Shown here: positions 25,580 through 34,512 of the stretch, one piece after another
Layout: every line of letters starts with the position of its first letter
Position numbering within the stretch: the first letter of the stretch is position 1
Origin: Tepidisphaera sp.
GTDB lineage: Bacteria; Planctomycetota; Phycisphaerae; Phycisphaerales; UBA1924
NCBI GenBank assembly: GCA_016124375.1
Contig: WGNV01000004.1
Location: 1 to 64,000 of the forward strand
Direction of reading: 5' to 3'
DNA: 64,000 bases
Position numbers and translations under genes: made by a program
The notes under the pieces: model-generated
Told to the model about the DNA's origin: nothing
What the model saw: only the letters and a program-made list of their open reading frames with translations
Database searches by the model: none

Positions 25580-26191
25580 TCAGACTTCGATGACGCGCCC
25601 GGGCGCGATGGCGAACACCCGATCACCCGGTTGGCGGGCGTAGACGGTGCCCGCGGCCATGCGGGCGAAGGCGGGCAGCACGCCCACGCGGGGCGAGAGG
25701 TGAAAGCACGCGAGCTTGGTGGGCAGGCGCCCGCCGTGCAGCGTGACGGCCGGGTGCAGGTGCCCGCACCAGGCGTAGTCGGCGTCGTCGCCCGGGTTCT
25801 GCGGCTCGTGTGTGAACAGCGTGCGGTGCTCCAGGTGACGCTCACCCAGGACTTCGATGTTCCAGGCTTTCGTCGCCTCGCGCGAGCGGCGGTCGTGGTT
25901 GCCAACGACCAGTTGCATGGGGAGTGGGAACTCTTCGCGCCACGCGGCGACCGAGGCGAGCAGGGCGGGCGTTGTGCCGGCGGGTGCGTGGAGCAGGTCG
26001 CCAAGGATGAGGACGCGCCTGGGGGCGGCGGCGCGGATGGCGTCGCCGAGCCGCGCGAGCGTTTCGCTGTGCAGACCGGCGGGCACGGGCACGCCAGCCG
26101 CGTGGAAGGTTTCACTCTTGCCCAGGTGCAGGTCGGCGACGAGCAGCGTGTCGCCTCGCCACAGGGCGGCCCGGTGGGGCAGCAGCGTCAC
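25580..26191 (-). CDS. pdeM: Ligase-associated DNA damage response endonuclease PdeM
   Basis: 203 residues from GTG 26191, which overlaps the helicase stop as GTGA; the upstream part of the track ORF lies inside the helicase gene. Calcineurin-like metallophosphoesterase motifs: LLVADLHLGKSETF (DxH), VLILGDLLHAPAG (GD), VVGNHDRR (GNHD) and WCGHLHPAV (GHxH). Members occur only next to the ligase-associated Lhr-like helicase. Last gene of the four-gene repair cluster at 25.6-31.8 kb. Confidence 0.9.
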   Translation of the reverse strand: MTLLPHRAALWRGDTLLVADLHLGKSETFHAAGVPVPAGLHSETLARLGDAIRAAAPRRVLILGDLLHAPAGTTPALLASVAAWREEFPLPMQLVVGNHDRRSREATKAWNIEVLGERHLEHRTLFTHEPQNPGDDADYAWCGHLHPAVTLHGGRLPTKLACFHLSPRVGVLPAFARMAAGTVYARQPGDRVFAIAPGRVIEV

Positions 26192-29058
26192 CACCTGGGA
26201 ATCGTCGGGCGGGGCGGGCGGCGGCGCTTGGGTCGCGGCGAGGCCGGCTCCTGCTCGATCTTGGGAATCGGCAGTCCGTCGTCCCACGTTGGCGTGGGCA
26301 GGGTCGAACCGGAGTGTGACGCTGCCTTCCAAGGTGAGCCGGCTCCTTCCGGATCGGTTTGCCAGACGTCGCGCATGCGCTGCACGCGTTCCAGGATCGT
26401 TTCGCTGCTGAGGCGACCTGCTTGCCGCTCGATGAGGAGCGGAAACGACAGGGGCGTCGGGCGGCGAGTGACCACGATACGCAGGTGGCCCTCGCTCAGG
26501 CGCTGGCAGGTGCGCCCCAGGCGGCTTTCCTCGAAGTGGCGCTCCATGACTTCGCGCCGGGCCTGGGCAAGCAGCAGGTTGCCGGGGTCGAACTCGCTTA
26601 GCACGTCATAGATGAGAGACGAGTTGGCTTGCAGTTGCTTCCCGCTGCGAGCGCGGCCCGGCATGCTCTGAATGACCAGCCCCGACACGCGAGCCACCTC
26701 GCGGAACTGCAGTTTGGCGAGGAGGCTCGTGCCGGCACTCTCCGCGGCGTCGGCGGCGAGATTGGTCACGCTGAACAACTCGGGCGTGAGCAGCGTTTCG
26801 AAGGGCACGTCCTCGGCGGAGAGGATTTCGAAGCCGTAATCGTTGGCGGCGATGGAGAACGTGGCTTTGCGCTGACGCGTGAGGCGCAGGGCGATGATGG
26901 CCGCGAGGCCGCCGTGCACGAGGCGGCCCTCGAACGGGAACACGAACGCGTGCGTGCCCTCGCGGGTGCGGGTGATCTCGATCAGCACATCGCGGGCGGC
27001 GGGGATGATGCTCTCGCGTTGTTGAATCGCGGCAACGGGCAGGGCGTGGGCCAGTTCCGCACAATCGGCGCGGCCTTGGCCCAGTTCTTCGAGGGTTTGG
27101 CGGATGGCACGGGAGAGGGATTCGGAGATGGGGAGACGCGTGCCGCCCCAGATGGGCGTGAGGTGAGCCTGGCCGTAACCGGGGCGGACATACGCGACCA
27201 TGTCCTGGAACATCACGTAGCGCAGCACTTTGCCCGCGAAGACGAACTTCTGGCCTTCGCTGAGCCCGGCGATGAAGTTCTCTTCGATGCGCCCGAGGCT
27301 GCGCCCGCCCAGGAAGCGGATCTCGACGGTGCTGTCGCCCGTGATGGTGCCGACGTTGAAGCGGTGCAGTTGGGCGATTCGCGGGGACTTGACGACCATG
27401 CGGCCATTGTCTTCTTCGACGCGCCGATAGTCCGGGTAGGCCTTGAGTGCTTCGCCCCCGTGGCGGACCTGGGCGAGGCACCAGTCGAAGTCGTTGCGGG
27501 AGAGATCGCGGAACGACCAGGCGCGGCGGACTTCGTCGTAGAGCGCCTCGGGCTCGAAGCCGCCACCTAAGGCGCAGGTGACCATGTGCTGCGTGAGCAC
27601 GTCGAGCGGGGCGACGATCGCGTCGCGCGGCTCGACTTCGCCCCGCGACAGGGCGTCGCGGGCGGCGACGATCTCGATGAGTTCGAGCGCGTGCGTCGGT
27701 ACGCACGTCACGCGGCAGGGCGTGCGGGGGCGATGGCTGGAGCGCCCGGCGCGCTGCACGAGCCGCGCGATGCCCTTGGGCGAACCGATCTGGAGGACAC
27801 GCTCGACGGGCGCGAAGTCGACGCCGAGGTCGAGCGAGGAGGTGGCGACGACGATGCGGATGGCGCCGGACTTCAGGCCCGCCTCGACGCGCTCGCGTTC
27901 GGCGCGGTCGATGCTGCCGTGATGCAGGGCGGCGAGTTCGGTCCACTCGGGGCGAATCGCGAGCAGTGCGTGGAACCAGCGCTCGGCCTGACTGCGGGTG
28001 TTGGTGAAGATGAGCGTGGGCTCGCGCGGGTCGAGAGCCGCGGCGACTTCTTGGACCATGACGAGGCCCAGGTGCCCGGCGAGGGGTAGGCGCAAACCTT
28101 CGCGGGGCAGGATGCTGTCGATGACGACGGGACGATCCATGTCGGCGCGGATGACGACGGGGTCGGCTGTTTGGGTGGCACCTCTCTCCAGAGCGGTGCG
28201 GCGCGGGGCCCCCACTGCCGCCCGCGCGGCTTCGAGCGCGTTGGGCAGCGTGGCCGACAACGCCCACGTGCGGCACATAGGCGACAACTCGCGCAGGCGG
28301 GCCATGGCCAGTTCGGTCTGGCTGCCCCGCTTGCTGGCGAGCAGTTCGTGCCATTCGTCGAGGATGACGCAGCGGACGCCGCCAAGTTGGGCGCGGGCGT
28401 CGGGGCGGGTCAGCAGCAGCGTAAGCGACTCGGGCGTGGTGACCAGCACGTGGGGCAGGCGTTCGCGCTGGCGGGCGCGGACGCTCGAACTCGTGTCGCC
28501 CGTGCGGCTTTCGACGATGAGGCCGGTGTCGAGCTCGTCCACCGGCTCGCGCAGGGCCAGTTCGATGTCGCGCGACACAGCGCGGAGCGGCGTGACGTAG
28601 ATGATCTTGAGCCCGGGGGACAGCCCCGCGGGCGAGCGCGAGTCGCGGATAAGTTCGGCCAGCGGGCCTAGATACGCGGCGTAGGTTTTTCCCGAGCCGG
28701 TAGCGACCTGCACCAAGCCGCTGCGGCCCGCCAAATAGGCTCGCCAGCAATCGCGCTGAAACTCCCAGGGCGTCCAGCCCTTGGAGGCGAACCAGGATTC
28801 GATCGGGGCGAGCGGGCCAGACTCGCTGTGCAGTCGTTGCTCGTTTCGTGACGCTTCAGGTGAGGCTTTGAGAAGTTTCGGGTGTCGCGGGCGTGGGACC
28901 CGGACCTTCGAAGACTCAGGTCCGGCGTCTGAGTCAGTCGCATCCGGACCTGGAGGCGTCGAGTCGAGCGGAGCGTGCGGCGAGCCTGTCGTGTCGCCCG
29001 CTCGCTTACGCGTCTTCCCCGAAGAGCCCGAGTTGTTGGTCGGTTTTCGCTTCGCCAT
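26188..29058 (-). CDS. Ligase-associated DNA damage response DEXH-box helicase (Lhr-like)
   Basis: 956 residues. SF2 helicase motifs: WEFQRDCWRAYLAGRSGLVQVATGSGKTYAAYLG (Walker A), CVILDEWHELLASKRG (DEWH box), WALSATLPN (motif III), and SSLDLGVDFAPVERVLQIGSPKG with QRAGRSSHRP (motifs V-VI). The C-terminal Lhr-like half follows. Two interspersed repeats are read through in frame: a family B hairpin in the non-conserved N-terminus (28872-28929, encoding DAGPESSKVRV) and a single family A arm (28171-28199, encoding RTALERGATQ) between helicase motifs. Both keep the frame open. It overlaps the ligase gene by 53 bases. Confidence 0.93.
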   Translation of the reverse strand: MAKRKPTNNSGSSGKTRKRAGDTTGSPHAPLDSTPPGPDATDSDAGPESSKVRVPRPRHPKLLKASPEASRNEQRLHSESGPLAPIESWFASKGWTPWEFQRDCWRAYLAGRSGLVQVATGSGKTYAAYLGPLAELIRDSRSPAGLSPGLKIIYVTPLRAVSRDIELALREPVDELDTGLIVESRTGDTSSSVRARQRERLPHVLVTTPESLTLLLTRPDARAQLGGVRCVILDEWHELLASKRGSQTELAMARLRELSPMCRTWALSATLPNALEAARAAVGAPRRTALERGATQTADPVVIRADMDRPVVIDSILPREGLRLPLAGHLGLVMVQEVAAALDPREPTLIFTNTRSQAERWFHALLAIRPEWTELAALHHGSIDRAERERVEAGLKSGAIRIVVATSSLDLGVDFAPVERVLQIGSPKGIARLVQRAGRSSHRPRTPCRVTCVPTHALELIEIVAARDALSRGEVEPRDAIVAPLDVLTQHMVTCALGGGFEPEALYDEVRRAWSFRDLSRNDFDWCLAQVRHGGEALKAYPDYRRVEEDNGRMVVKSPRIAQLHRFNVGTITGDSTVEIRFLGGRSLGRIEENFIAGLSEGQKFVFAGKVLRYVMFQDMVAYVRPGYGQAHLTPIWGGTRLPISESLSRAIRQTLEELGQGRADCAELAHALPVAAIQQRESIIPAARDVLIEITRTREGTHAFVFPFEGRLVHGGLAAIIALRLTRQRKATFSIAANDYGFEILSAEDVPFETLLTPELFSVTNLAADAAESAGTSLLAKLQFREVARVSGLVIQSMPGRARSGKQLQANSSLIYDVLSEFDPGNLLLAQARREVMERHFEESRLGRTCQRLSEGHLRIVVTRRPTPLSFPLLIERQAGRLSSETILERVQRMRDVWQTDPEGAGSPWKAASHSGSTLPTPTWDDGLPIPKIEQEPASPRPKRRRPPRPTIPRW
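28171..28199. repeat. Family A single arm inside the helicase gene
   Basis: Matches one arm of the 2.4 kb copy (one mismatch in 26 bases, CTCTCTCC for CGCTCTCC), including TTGGGTGGCACC. It lies in the coding region and is translated on the minus strand as RTALERGATQT. No second arm is present. Confidence 0.85.
28872..28929. repeat. Family B hairpin repeat inside the helicase gene
   Basis: 33 bases (28897-28929) are identical to 39954-39986. The stem is CCGGACCT/AGGTCCGG with loop TCGAAGACTC. Similarity extends leftward through GCGGGCGT to about 28872. It is translated within the helicase N-terminal extension. Confidence 0.88.
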
Positions 29059-30688
29059 GCCTTGCCTTCAGCAGTGCTCGCAGCGTGTCGAGCGTATCCG
29101 CCTCGCGGGCGGGCTTGTCGTCGCGGATGCGGCTGATGCGGGGGAATCGCAGGGCCACGCCTGATTTGTGGCGGGTCGAGGCCGCGATGCCTTCGAAGGC
29201 GATCTCGAAGACACGCTCGGGCTTCACCTCGCGGGCGCGGCCGTACCGCCCGGTGGTGTTGCGATGAATCCACGCGTCCAAGGTTTTGATCTCGTCGTGC
29301 GTCAGGCCCGAGTAGGCACGCGTCACGGGCACCAGTTTGCCCTGGTCCCACACGGCAAACGTGTAATCGGTAAGCAGCCCGGCGCGGCGGCCATGCCCGG
29401 GCTCGGCGTGGGTCATCACGGCGTCGAACGTGTACGGATCGATCTTCCACTTCCACCAGTCGCCCCGCGTGCGACCCGACGCGTAGGCCGAATCGAGACG
29501 TTTGAGCATGAGCCCTTCGACGCCGCGCTCGCGGCTGAGTTCGCGCTGCGAGCGGGCGCTGTCCCACGTCGGCGCATCCACGCGCTGCGAGAGACGCAGG
29601 CGCGAGGAGCCGAAGGTGGTGAGGAGTTGCTCGAGCCGGGCGCGGCGGTCGCGCAGCGGGGTTTGTCGAAGGTCGAAGCCGCCCTCTTCGAGCAGGTCGT
29701 AGGCGATGAACGCGGCGGGGAAGTTGCTGAGAATGCGGGGCGAAAGGGCGGTGCGGCCGATGCGGCGCTGCAAAGCCGCGAAGCCGAGGGGCGCGTCGCC
29801 TTTCCAGGCGAGCACTTCGCCATCGAGCACGGTGCCGCCGGGCAGGCGGGCGGCGGCGTCGACGATCTCGGGAAAGCGTGGCGTCAGCAGTTCATCGCCC
29901 CGCGACCAGAGGTGGGTGCTGACGCCCCGACGGATGAGTTGGGCGCGGATGCCGTCCCACTTCCACTCGAGCAGCCACTGCGAGGTGGGGCCGAGGGTGT
30001 CGTCGCTGGGCGGGGTGTCGATGGGGCTGGCGAGGAAGAACGGGTACGGCCGCGATGCTTCGCCCGCGTCGCCCGCGGCGCCTTCGCCCCGCATGAGGGC
30101 CTCGAAGAACGCGGGCGTGGGTTTCCAATCGCCCGCGAGGAGGTGGGCGGCGTGGTCTTTGGGGATGTTCGCGGCTTTGGCGATGGCGCGTTCGACCAGC
30201 GTGCGCGAGACGCCCACGCGCAGGCTGCCGGTGATCATCTTGAGCAGCAGGAATCGCTGCGTGCCGGGCAGCGCGGCCAGCCAGCCGAGAAGAGCCGCAC
30301 GCTGCTCGGGCTCATCGAGCGTGCGGAGGTGCTGGGCGCGGTCGATCCACTCGTGCAGGGGCGTGTCGGGGGCCTCGCTCGGCGCGTCGCTTGAGGTCGC
30401 GATGTTGGCAGTCGAATCCAGCAGCAGGCACACCGTCTCGGCCAAGTCGCCCACAGCGCTGTAGCACTCGCGGAAGAGCCAGTCGGGGGTGTTGGTCGCG
30501 GCCCGCACCCAATCGGCGATTGCGCGCGAGGGGAGCAGGCGCTTGAGCTTCTGGCCCGTGAGCAGGAACAGGCCCCACGCGGCATCGGCGGGCGGCGCGC
30601 TCTTGAAGTACGAGGCCATGGCGTCGACCTTGGCGTTGGTCGAGTTGGTGGCGTCGAGGTCGTCGTAGAGAGCCGCGAGGCGTTTCAA
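29006..30688 (-). CDS. ATP-dependent DNA ligase (ligase-associated repair cluster)
   Basis: 560 residues from TTG 30688, which overlaps the exonuclease stop as TTGA (LKRLAALYDDLD...). The track's longer start lies inside the exonuclease gene. N-terminal helical DNA-binding domain, adenylation domain with the nucleotidyl-lysine motif EWKWDGIRAQL (KWDG), TVLDGEVLAW, AFIAYDLLEEGG, EGLMLKRLDS and motif V GDWWKWKIDP, then an OB-fold. It seals nicks using ATP, unlike the NAD-dependent housekeeping LigA. Defines the ligase-associated cluster with the exonuclease, helicase and PdeM genes. Confidence 0.93.
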   Translation of the reverse strand: MKRLAALYDDLDATNSTNAKVDAMASYFKSAPPADAAWGLFLLTGQKLKRLLPSRAIADWVRAATNTPDWLFRECYSAVGDLAETVCLLLDSTANIATSSDAPSEAPDTPLHEWIDRAQHLRTLDEPEQRAALLGWLAALPGTQRFLLLKMITGSLRVGVSRTLVERAIAKAANIPKDHAAHLLAGDWKPTPAFFEALMRGEGAAGDAGEASRPYPFFLASPIDTPPSDDTLGPTSQWLLEWKWDGIRAQLIRRGVSTHLWSRGDELLTPRFPEIVDAAARLPGGTVLDGEVLAWKGDAPLGFAALQRRIGRTALSPRILSNFPAAFIAYDLLEEGGFDLRQTPLRDRRARLEQLLTTFGSSRLRLSQRVDAPTWDSARSQRELSRERGVEGLMLKRLDSAYASGRTRGDWWKWKIDPYTFDAVMTHAEPGHGRRAGLLTDYTFAVWDQGKLVPVTRAYSGLTHDEIKTLDAWIHRNTTGRYGRAREVKPERVFEIAFEGIAASTRHKSGVALRFPRISRIRDDKPAREADTLDTLRALLKARHGEAKTDQQLGLFGEDA

Positions 30689-31788
30689 TCGTCTTCCTCC
30701 GGCGTGCTCGCGAACGCGGAGGAGAGCGGCGCGGCATCGAGCCCCTTTTCGCAGAGGAACCGGGCGAGCGGGGCGGCGTAGCCGTGCGTCGCGAGGACGC
30801 GCCGGCAGCCGGTCTCGCGGATGGTGTGCAACAGCCCGGGCCAATCCGCGTGGTCGGAGAGGACGAAGCCCCGGTCGTAGCCCTGGCGGCGGCGCACGCC
30901 CCGCACCCGCATCCACCCCGAGGCGAAGGCGGTGGCCGCGTCATCGCCGAAGCGGCGCATCCAAGGGCTGCCCGCGGCACTGGGCGGAGCGATGACGAGC
31001 GCACGGGCGAACTGGCCGGGATCGGAGCGATTGGCGCGGCGGGCGGCCTTTTCGCCTTCGGCGAGGTTGTCGGCCGGGACGGGTTCGTCGCGCTCGCTCA
31101 CGGGCGAGGTGTCGAGCATCGGCACGCCCTGAGCACGGTACGCATCGGTGAGGGGGACGGCGGCGCCGTGCAGGCGCACGGGCTGGTCGCGCATCCAAGC
31201 CCAGGACGCATCGCACGAGAGCGACCACAGTTCGCCAAGCACGCGCTGGGCCTTGCCAAGCGAATACGTGAACAGGACGCTGGGGCGGCGTTGTTCGCGA
31301 TTGCCCCGCCACCACGCGGCGAGCTCACGAGCCACCTCGCGCGGGTCGTCCCACTTGTAGATAGGCAGCGCGAAGGTCGCCTCGGTGATAAACGTGTCGC
31401 ACGCCACGGGCTCGAAGGGTTCGGCGGTCGGGTCGGCGTCGCGTTTGTAGTCGCCCGAGGCGACCCACACCTGGCCGGCGTGCTCGACGCGCACCTGGGC
31501 GCTGCCCCGGATGTGCCCGGCGGGGTGGAATGACACGATCGCCTCGCCCAACGGCACGCGCTCGCCCCAGGGCGCGCTGCGGATGGTCGTGCCGGGCGGC
31601 AGTCGCAGCCTCAGGAACGGCTCGCACGCGCCGGCGCACAGATACTCGCGCGAGCCCGCGCGGGCGTGGTCGCTGTGGGCGTGGGTGATGACCGCGACCT
31701 TGGCCGCGCCCCAGGGGTCGATGTGGAAGCCGCCCGGCACACACGCCAGGCCGACGCCGTCGTTCATCAAGAGATCGGGCTTTGCCAC
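30685..31788 (-). CDS. Ligase-associated DNA damage response exonuclease (beta-CASP metallo-beta-lactamase)
   Basis: 367 residues. Metallo-beta-lactamase fold with VITHAHSDHARAGSREYL (HxHxDH), FHPAGHIRGSAQVRVEH, VASGDYKRDADPTAEPFEP and the beta-CASP region SVLFTYSLGKAQRVL, ending GFVLSDHADWPGLL. Related to SNM1/mRNA 3'-processing nucleases; in these clusters it is predicted to trim DNA ends. First gene of the repair cluster and coupled to the ligase gene by a TTGA overlap. 43 bases downstream of the zinc-ribbon coiled-coil gene, so possibly part of one long operon starting at purA. Confidence 0.92.
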   Translation of the reverse strand: MAKPDLLMNDGVGLACVPGGFHIDPWGAAKVAVITHAHSDHARAGSREYLCAGACEPFLRLRLPPGTTIRSAPWGERVPLGEAIVSFHPAGHIRGSAQVRVEHAGQVWVASGDYKRDADPTAEPFEPVACDTFITEATFALPIYKWDDPREVARELAAWWRGNREQRRPSVLFTYSLGKAQRVLGELWSLSCDASWAWMRDQPVRLHGAAVPLTDAYRAQGVPMLDTSPVSERDEPVPADNLAEGEKAARRANRSDPGQFARALVIAPPSAAGSPWMRRFGDDAATAFASGWMRVRGVRRRQGYDRGFVLSDHADWPGLLHTIRETGCRRVLATHGYAAPLARFLCEKGLDAAPLSSAFASTPEEDD

Positions 31789-31831
31789 ATCGCCCTCCCG
31801 CCCGCATCAAGCAGGCCCGGCGGCATGGGCT

Positions 31832-32608
31832 TCAGCGACGCGAGGCCTTCGCGCTCGCCTGCGGGGGCTGCAGGGCCTTGGCCGCGTCTTCGCCGATGTA
31901 CAGCAGGCACTGGCACGACGAGCACATGGTGAGGCGCCCGTTGGTCAAGAGCCCGTTGACGGCGTCCACGGGCAGGCTCATCTGGCAGGAGCCACAGGTG
32001 TATTCGTGGCGCTTGCGGTCCTGCACCTCGACACTGGCCATCGCCTCTTCGCCGCGGGTCGTCAGCAGGCGATTGAGAATCGTCAGAGCGTCCGCCGGCA
32101 CCTCGGCGGCCATCGCGTCGCGCTTGGCCTTGAGCTCCTGCACCTGCGAGGCAATCTCGCCCGAGCGTGCGTCGCGATCACCAGCCGCCACTTGGCGCAC
32201 CTGGTCTCGCTCCGCCCGCTGGCTGTCGAGCTCCGCGAGCTGCTTTTTCGCTTCGTCGGCCTTGGCCAGCAGTTCGAGTGCGGCGGTCTCGGCCCGATCG
32301 CGATCGGCCTTGTAGTTGTTGACCTCGGTCAGGAAGGCCTGGTATTCCTTGTTGGTCTGGGCCGAGTCGAGCTGCTTGCGGATCTGCTCCAGCCGGGCGT
32401 CGAGGCGCGCCACCTCGCCCTGGTGGTCGGCCGCCTGAGCGGTGATGTTCTTGATCTGTGTCTCGAGCGCGGTCCGCTTGGCGTCGATCTGCTGCAAGTC
32501 CTTGCTCTGCTGAGAGAGGAAGGATTCCGCCGCCCGTAACCGGGACTGCAGACCCCGCAGTTGCTTCTCTACTTGGTAGACGTTGACCAACTTCGCCGTA
32601 ACGTGCAT
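31832..32608 (-). CDS. Coiled-coil protein with C4 zinc ribbon (DUF164/CdsZ-like)
   Basis: 258 residues from ATG 32608 (MHVTAKLVNVYQVEKQLRGL), GGAG six bases upstream. Residues 10-180 are a long antiparallel coiled coil with the hallmark TNKEYQAFLTEVNNYKADRDRAE. The C-terminus is a four-cysteine ribbon: YTCGSCQMSLPVDAVN ... MCSSCQCLLYIG. The family is widespread and was linked to a role in ribosome-associated or envelope processes in some bacteria; here no specific role can be stated. It sits between cdsA and the exonuclease gene, all on one strand. Confidence 0.85.
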   Translation of the reverse strand: MHVTAKLVNVYQVEKQLRGLQSRLRAAESFLSQQSKDLQQIDAKRTALETQIKNITAQAADHQGEVARLDARLEQIRKQLDSAQTNKEYQAFLTEVNNYKADRDRAETAALELLAKADEAKKQLAELDSQRAERDQVRQVAAGDRDARSGEIASQVQELKAKRDAMAAEVPADALTILNRLLTTRGEEAMASVEVQDRKRHEYTCGSCQMSLPVDAVNGLLTNGRLTMCSSCQCLLYIGEDAAKALQPPQASAKASRR

Positions 32609-32646
32609 CGAGTGCTCCGTACCAGACCTGACGCAGTGTAGCGTGG

Positions 32647-33573
32647 TCAGGCGCCGCCGGCCACGCCGTCGCTCAGCGCCCCCACCCGCACCAGCGCGTG
32701 CAGCATCCAATAGGCCAGGGGGGCCACCAGCACGGGCGAATCGATCACATCGAGGATTCCGCCGAATCCCGGCAGCCCGCGCCCGGAATCCTTAATCCCC
32801 GCGTCACGCTTGTACATGCTCTCCAGCAGGTCACCCGCCTGCCCCACCAGCGCGCAACCGACACCCAGCACGATGCACCAGCCCGGGCCCGGGCCCCGCA
32901 TCGGCGTCGTCGCGTGCAGCACCAGCGACCCCGCCCACGCCACCACCGCCGACAGCACCAGCCCGCCTCCGAGCCCCTCCCAGGTCTTGCCCGGGCTCAG
33001 CCAGGGGATCAGCTTGTGCCGCCCGATGGCCCGCCCGGTGAAGTACGCCCCGATGTCGCAGGCCTTGGTGATCAGCAGCACCCACAGCAGCACCCAGGCC
33101 GAGTGGTCGCGCCGAATCGCCAGCAGAAACCCGAACGTGAGGCCCAGATAGACGAAGCTCAGCAGCGCCCCGCCCGTGGCGGCCACCACACCCTCCACCG
33201 ACTTGTGCCGCGAATAAAACGCCTGCGCCACCACCAGCACGCACACCGCCGCCGAACCCACCGCCGCCACCGCCACCGGCCCGGGCACGCCGATCGGCAC
33301 GACGATGCTGACCACCAGCCCAAGCAGCGCGGCGAAGGTCATGATGCGTTTGGAAGCGACGACGCCGTTGGCGATGAGAATGGCCGCCAGTTCGCGAGCC
33401 GCGAGCACGCACACCAGCGTCATCACCACGAACTGCACGCTGCCCGGCGGAAAATGGGCCTGCCCGAGGCGCTCGCCCCAGGGCATCGGCACGCGCGTGA
33501 GGTATTCGTCCAGCCAGAGGGCGCCGATGAGCGCGGCAATCAGGATCGGCCCCAGCACCAGCCGATCACGCAT
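32647..33573 (-). CDS. cdsA: Phosphatidate cytidylyltransferase
   Basis: 308 residues, from ATG 33573, which overlaps the uppS stop by eight bases (ATGCGTGA). Integral membrane enzyme making CDP-diacylglycerol from phosphatidate and CTP. About seven hydrophobic helices. The CDS signature is near the C-terminus: GLPGFGGILDVIDSPVLVAPLAYW, preceded by SPGKTWEGLGGGLVLSA and CDIGAYFTGRAIGRHKLIP. uppS-cdsA linkage is common in bacteria, coupling phospholipid and undecaprenyl-phosphate synthesis. Confidence 0.93.
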   Translation of the reverse strand: MRDRLVLGPILIAALIGALWLDEYLTRVPMPWGERLGQAHFPPGSVQFVVMTLVCVLAARELAAILIANGVVASKRIMTFAALLGLVVSIVVPIGVPGPVAVAAVGSAAVCVLVVAQAFYSRHKSVEGVVAATGGALLSFVYLGLTFGFLLAIRRDHSAWVLLWVLLITKACDIGAYFTGRAIGRHKLIPWLSPGKTWEGLGGGLVLSAVVAWAGSLVLHATTPMRGPGPGWCIVLGVGCALVGQAGDLLESMYKRDAGIKDSGRGLPGFGGILDVIDSPVLVAPLAYWMLHALVRVGALSDGVAGGA

Positions 33574-34465
33574 TGCTGGGTCCTTCGCTGGCCGCCCCGA
33601 AGCGCCGCTTGCGGCTTGCAAAATCCCGCACTGCTTCCTCCAGATGGCTCGGGAGATAGTCAGGCCAAAGCACGGGCGTCACGAACAGCTCGGTGTAGCT
33701 GATCTGCCACAGCAGGTAGTTGCTCACGCGCATCTCGCCCCCGGTGCGGATCAAGAGATCCGGGTCGGGCAGGCCCGCGGTGTAGAGCCGGGCTTCCAAC
33801 GCGGCCTCGTCCACGTCTTCGGGGTTCAGGCGCCCGGCCTTCACGTCGCGGGCGATCTGGCGGGCGGCGTGGGCGATCTCGTTGCGCGAGCCGTAGTTGA
33901 TCGCGACGCACAGCGTGCCCCGCGTGCCCGCGGCGGTGCTGCCCTCGACCCGATCGATCCCCGCCACCACCTGAGCGGGCAACCCCTCGCGCTGGCCGAT
34001 GACGCGGAACCGAATGCCCCGCCGGATCAGCTCGGGTTCTTCGCTGTCCAGGTACAGATTGCACAGGTGCATCAGGGCTTCGACTTCTTCCGCCGGTCGC
34101 CGCCAGTTCTCCAGCGAGAACGAATACAGCGTGACGACCTCAACCCCGATGCGGGCGGCATGCTCGACGACATCACGCACGCGGGTGGCCCCGTGAATGT
34201 GCCCCATGTGCCGGGGCATGCCCCGCTGCGTCGCCCAGCGGCCGTTGCCGTCCATGATGATCGCGATGTGGCGCGGGATGCGCTCGGGATTGACATCGGG
34301 CAGATAGCGGGCGGGGTCGGCCTCGGGGTTGCGGGCCCGCATGCGGGCCGCGGCGAGCGCGGCGGCCCCGTCGCGCCCCTCGAGCGCCTCACGCGAGACC
34401 AACGTGCTGACATGCTCCGAAGCCAGAAAGATCCCCTTGTGCGAGGCGTCCTTTGCTTGTGACAC
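33566..34465 (-). CDS. uppS: Isoprenyl transferase (undecaprenyl diphosphate synthase)
   Basis: 299 residues. Cis-prenyltransferase building the C55 lipid carrier for cell-wall and LPS precursors. Motifs: HIAIIMDGNGRWATQRGMPRHMGHIHG (Asp-containing pyrophosphate-binding region), VTLYSFSLENWRRP, LCVAINYGSRNEI, DPDLLIRTGGEMRVSNYLLWQISYTELFVTPVLWPDY. The first 65 residues are an extension beyond the family core (about 240 residues) with no known motif. Downstream of purA by 47 bases. Confidence 0.95.
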   Translation of the reverse strand: MSQAKDASHKGIFLASEHVSTLVSREALEGRDGAAALAAARMRARNPEADPARYLPDVNPERIPRHIAIIMDGNGRWATQRGMPRHMGHIHGATRVRDVVEHAARIGVEVVTLYSFSLENWRRPAEEVEALMHLCNLYLDSEEPELIRRGIRFRVIGQREGLPAQVVAGIDRVEGSTAAGTRGTLCVAINYGSRNEIAHAARQIARDVKAGRLNPEDVDEAALEARLYTAGLPDPDLLIRTGGEMRVSNYLLWQISYTELFVTPVLWPDYLPSHLEEAVRDFASRKRRFGAASEGPSNA

Positions 34466-34512
34466 AGGCCTGCCGCCGGTTCACAGGGTAGGAACCCCTC
34501 GCCCCGCCATCG

